Assembly (NCBI GenBank): GCA_023374045.1
Contig: CM041780.1
Location: 31,862,337-31,926,336 of the forward strand
Direction of reading: 5' to 3'
From: Limonium bicolor
Taxonomy: Eukaryota > Streptophyta > Magnoliopsida > Caryophyllales > Plumbaginaceae
DNA: 64,000 nucleotides
Translations under genes and position numbers: made by a program
Notes under the pieces: generated by a model
The model's database searches: none
Seen by the model: only the letters and a program-made list of their open reading frames with translations
Told to the model about the DNA's origin: nothing
Shown: positions 59,701 through 64,000 of the stretch, in pieces
Layout of the letters: each line of letters begins with the position of its first letter
Numbering within the stretch: position 1 is the first letter of the stretch

Positions 59701-61369
59701 TTGCAAGGTCGGTCGGGGTGAAATTTTCAAACGGTAATGAGTTCTGGAATGGACCGACCTTGGGTAAGGTCGGTCGGTAAGGTCGGTCGACCCTGAAAAT
59801 ATAAAAAAAAAAGAATGAAACCCTAAGGAAGTTTAGTGGTATTAATGGTACCCATTAAGAGGGCATTGATGATTAGAGGTGTAAAGACCTAAGAGATTAA
59901 GATAAGTATAAACTTAAAAGTTTAAGATTAAGTTTGTAAGATTATGTTGTAAGACTTAAGAGGTGTTAGGTTGGAATCATTAAGGGTTAAGTAAGTTAAG
60001 TAAGATAAGTAAGTTGAATCGAGTTAAGTGATTAGCAACCTAAAACTGAATGAATGTTTTAGGACTTGGAAATTGGACTCCGGAAGAGATTAAGCAACCG
60101 AACGACCAACGGTGAACGGTACAGTTCTTCTTGTGACCTGCTTGCTAACGAGGTATCCCTCGGCCTGTGTGCTATTTGTTTTTTGTGTGCTCACTAAACA
60201 AGATAAAGCATGCAACCGGAATATTATGTTTATTGTATTGTTGTGTGTGTTTGAAAACTAACACAACACCGTGAGGACTTACTAACCAACGTTTAGTAAG
60301 GAACTGAGTGAGACTAAGGAACACTCCCTAATATGGGCTGATAAAACCGAAAGAGGTTAACCAACAAACAGATCTTGAGACTACTACTAACTGGAACTTG
60401 AGTGAGGAAACCCGGGACCGATCTCCGGTCATGCATGCTAAGGAAAAAAAGGGACGGTATCTGAATCAGATCCGCCCTCCGCTTAAGGACTTGTCTTCGG
60501 ACTTGTAGCCTAGGGCCGGTTGCCGGCTCAGCTACGCTGGACTCCCGTCCAGAGTAGGTAGCATTAAGATGGTGCGGTGGGATCACCTAAATCCCAGGTT
60601 CGAATTAAGCTACAACCATTCCCTTCCAGGAACGGTTTGTATACTGAGATTAAGTTGAGATTAAGATTAAGGTAAGGTTAAGATAAGTTGCAACCATTCC
60701 TTTTTAAAGGATGGTTTGTATTATTAAGATTAAGATAAGCTACATCCACTCCTTATTAAAGGATGGTTGTTTCTAAGATTAAGATAAGACTAAGATTGAG
60801 GTGAGATAAGGGACTAAGATTAGACGGGACATTACTTGAGGAGTTAAATAATTAACTCTCTAATTAAGGGAACGCATTTAAGTCGTTCATTGTGTGTGAA
60901 CTTTGATTGTTCATATCTGAGTTGTTGTTTACTGCACTTTCTATTTTGTTGTGCATCTAATCAACCTCCATGCTATCGACAATTAGTCGTCGTAGCCACG
61001 TTAGCTTGGGGGCCATGAGAGGATCGTACCAGCATTCGTGCTGACCCCCTTTGGGGGCTGTTTTTACTACACAAGTGAACATCAGGAGGCGGCCGTCGCG
61101 AGAGTAAGAAGAGGATACAAGTGTTAAGGATTAAGTGTGGCCTACGAGTTGTGCATGTACACTCGTATGGCAATCGAGATAGTAAGATGTATAGGATGTG
61201 AGAGGATTGTAAGAAGAATATGTTTGGTTAAGGTTGTTATGTACTAATGTTCGGTATATTATGTAGTCAGACCGTGGCAAGGTCCTGGAGTGTAAAGAAT
61301 TCCGCTGTGACATGTATATGTATAAGCTGTTAAGTTGCGAGACCACATTTGGTTGAGTTGGGTGTTACA
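56795..61369 (+). repeat. LTR B, second copy
   Basis: 4575 bp, 24 bases shorter than the first copy because of small deletions. The hairpin array is at 59461-59790 and the primer site follows at 61375-61386. Confidence 0.87.
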
Positions 61370-64000
61370 AAAAGTGGTATCAGAGCGTAGTTACGTTCTG
61401 AAGACAAGAAATACCGAACTTAGGAGAATATTGAGGTTGAAATTGAGTTATGGGTTAAGGGTTGAGAGATAGAGTGAGAGGTGCGCTAGTCAGGACTTCC
61501 GGTGTCTACCGGATATCCATAGTACCTAGACCCGCCCTCCACATCCCTAACCCTGAACATGTGGAACAAACGCCAGAGAGAAAAGCCTCCTCTTACTCGG
61601 GGAAACCCGATCTGGCAGTTAGCTAACAGTAAAAATACGAGAAACAACTTGTTGTACAACAGTTACGGAGAACTTGGAGGTTTTTAAAGGAGCGCAACAG
61701 AGAAACAGGCGCTACTATGGAATTCTATCAATAAGGGAACGGTAATTACCGGCAACATGGGTCGACATGCTACGCAGTCGAAATAACCCGCAATACCAAT
61801 GATAAGGAAAGCACTACGGGTGCAATAGAAGGAAAACGGGAAGTGACATGAGTACCGGACAGTGGTCCGAAGGAGCATAACAGTAGGATAATACAAAGCA
61901 TGAGGATTGAGATTACTGGAAAGTCCAGTTAGAAACGGGAACTCCAAACCCCATACAATGAAAAGGGTTACAAACCTGGCCGACACAACGCAGTCGACGG
62001 TAGGAACTCATACAAATTGTATACCGGAGTAGGACTACGATGTAGTGCCTAATGGAGAATCATTACTTAGTAACCACAACAAATGTGTAGAGACAGGAGT
62101 GAGGGCTAAGACAGGAGAAAATATTAAGGGGTTCCCTCAAGGAGGAACGCCCTGATGAATGACAGTACTGTCAAACAACAAGGAAACTGCCGGATGGTCA
62201 GTTACCCAAAATAAGAGATTATCGAAGGGTCCCGAAGACTACCAATTACATGGAAATTAGAAGGAAGTATCACTACTAATGTACCTTGTACCAATAGCCC
62301 ATCCTGCATGGCGCACTTGCCATAGCAAGTGCTACCACGGTTAAGCTACACGGAAAGCCACCATGGCAAGATAGGAGAACGCTACAGTTGTAACACATAT
62401 TAATACCGGATTGTAAATCCATAGGAATGGAAAAATAAGACCTTGGAAAGGCCCGACGGCCTGACCATAATGAGATAAGGTAACACACCAGTCAGCCGGG
62501 AGCGAACTTGGACATAATATTAGACCATATGGATGTTAGCAACAGTACAACAATACTACGACAAACAACCGACAGTGCGGTAAGAACACCAACCCGGATC
62601 TCAAAGAGGAACCTAAAAGATCGCTCAACGATCCGAGCAAATACACTACGTAAGTAACTACCTTCATGGAATGTATCAAGAGACACAATAATGGTAGTCG
62701 ACTGAACGACTTCCAACAAGGATGGGATAAGACTCCCAGATTGATCACTAAGAATACCAGTAGTAAGCATTCTTCAATGAAGATGTTGGAAAACCCAGAA
62801 AACAAGGGTAAAAGAAATGAACATAAGCTATAACCCACCAAGGATTAAAGATATACAATCCCGACAGAGGGAAGCCTAGAAGATTACCCACACCGAGCAG
62901 GCATAGTCGAGCCAAATAACTAATGGATGACAGCTAATACTGTTCGTCTAACTCATTAACACCCAAGTATGATTAATCATCAACGGGTGGCGTAGTCAAC
63001 GGAAGTTGAACGAAGCATTGAGATGGAAGTATAAGATGACAGGATGATATCCAACTTGGACACCGTAAGGCAAACGCCTAATACGAACCTAACCTTGACT
63101 ACTAAAGACAAGTCTAGTAAAATGACAGTATTGTCAAAGACATTAAGTAACCTCAGATCACCTGAACAACTTCCATAGCAGGAAGCAGGATGCAGCAACT
63201 TACCATGAAACCCGATACTACATTTAGTATGTAACATAACGGTGGATAGTGCTCAAAGAACCAGAATCTTATAAGGATGACCTGCAGATGAGTAAGAGTA
63301 CAAATAATGAACTGAGACATTAAGCATTAAGAGCCTACGAGCCAAGGATGTTAACCACATCAGAGCCCGAGGTGCAGTAAGTTGTAAGAGAGCTTGTTTA
63401 AGCCACGAATGAACTACAATGTGTAGATGTGAACGATTCAAACCTATAACTTAGGTTGGGAAGATTATTACCAAGAAAGGGGACCAATGAGAATGTTGAG
63501 ATAATACTAAGGACAGGGGCGGACAACGAACCATGCCTTTGGGGTGGGGATACCTCTCCTTGATGTGAGGCCATGAGTGGGAATGAACCCCTCAAAAGGG
63601 TTTTCACTTATTAGAGATGCAGTACGCTTTTGTTAGAGAATGAAAACTGTAAACTTGAGATTACCTTAGAACATATCAGATACACTTGAGTAATAAGGAA
63701 GGTTGCAGAGATAGACCCCATATCCAACACCCAGGATGTAAGAATTAGTGATCGTCGGAGATAAACATTGTGAGTGCACATTATGGCACGTCAAGTGACC
63801 AATGCTCAGAAGAGCTTGTGACTCAGCGGATGACTTCTTCAGGGACCGGTTAAATTACATGGTAAGCGACGTCATAAGGATGAAAGAATGCGAGGGAAAT
63901 CAGTGTACTTACGAATTTGAGATTGGAGCAGAACACCTTCGTATTAAGAGTCAACTATTTTACAGCACGGTAACACAACCGCTGTACACCGGAATAAGAG
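61370..64000 (+). mobile_element. Interior of element B, second copy, cut by the window end
   Basis: Primer site at 61375-61386, then non-coding sequence matching 45839-48472. Short indels disrupt the few small open frames of the first copy (for example a 4-base insertion near 63884), which argues against protein-coding constraint. Confidence 0.75.

Larger units (their letters stand above)
50153..64000 (+). repeat. Second copy of a 15.57-kb tandem unit (first copy 34583-50152)
   Basis: From TAGAGTTCACCATCG on, the sequence repeats 34583 onward in the same order: RT-RNase H, CACTA, integrase, LTR A (part), LTR B, B interior. It reaches the equivalent of about 48472 at the window end. The offset is 15570 at the start and about 15528 at the end; the drift comes from many 1-6 base indels, most of them deletions in the second copy. 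Base substitutions are rare, roughly one in 200-300 in RT, and mostly transitions. Confidence 0.95.

Overview
This is a window of plant nuclear DNA, almost certainly from an angiosperm with a repeat-rich genome. The evidence is a dense nest of plant-type LTR retrotransposons: Ty3/gypsy chromovirus, Athila-like, Ty1/copia and TRIM, with tRNA-iMet and tRNA-Asp type primer sites. A CACTA DNA transposon and AT-rich decayed filler are also present. I see no intact ordinary host gene, tRNA, rRNA or CRISPR array.

Layout. 1-23671: a long minus-strand LTR (about 5.6 kb once insertions are removed, ends at 1993 and 23671) with its primer site at 1976-1987 and internal DNA running off the left edge. Inserted in that LTR (target duplication GACGC) is a 485-bp-LTR element, 3885-19925, with a non-coding 8.9-kb interior that seems to carry antisense scraps of a host gene. 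Its 3' LTR in turn received an Athila-like non-autonomous element (13579-19080, duplication ACTGG) and a complete TRIM (19172-19852, duplication CTCTC). 23672-27753: broken pieces, namely a plus-strand long-LTR remnant, a minus-strand gypsy gag, and a Ty1/copia integrase-RT fragment.

27754-41239: element A, a chromodomain-type (Tekay/Del-like) Ty3/gypsy element. Its 5' LTR contains a reverse-oriented LTR insertion. Between the Gag zinc knuckles and the protease it carries a full-length, uninterrupted AlkB-type 2-oxoglutarate/Fe(II) dioxygenase (ALKBH1-like). Intron-like segments on both sides make the AlkB stretch look like a symmetric, frame-neutral cassette exon. This is the most unusual item in the window. 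Pol is split at the RNase H/integrase border by a 1.18-kb CACTA element (duplication ACA).

41240-50152: element B, with a related 4.6-kb LTR inserted in A's 3' LTR, an iMet primer site and a 4.3-kb interior without gag-pol. 50153-64000 is a second copy of 34583 to about 48472 (unit about 15.57 kb, tandem), including the same CACTA insertion, so it is either a recent tandem duplication or a false duplication in the assembly.

A theme across the window: at least five different LTR families each carry a short GC-rich array of tandem hairpins with unrelated sequences.
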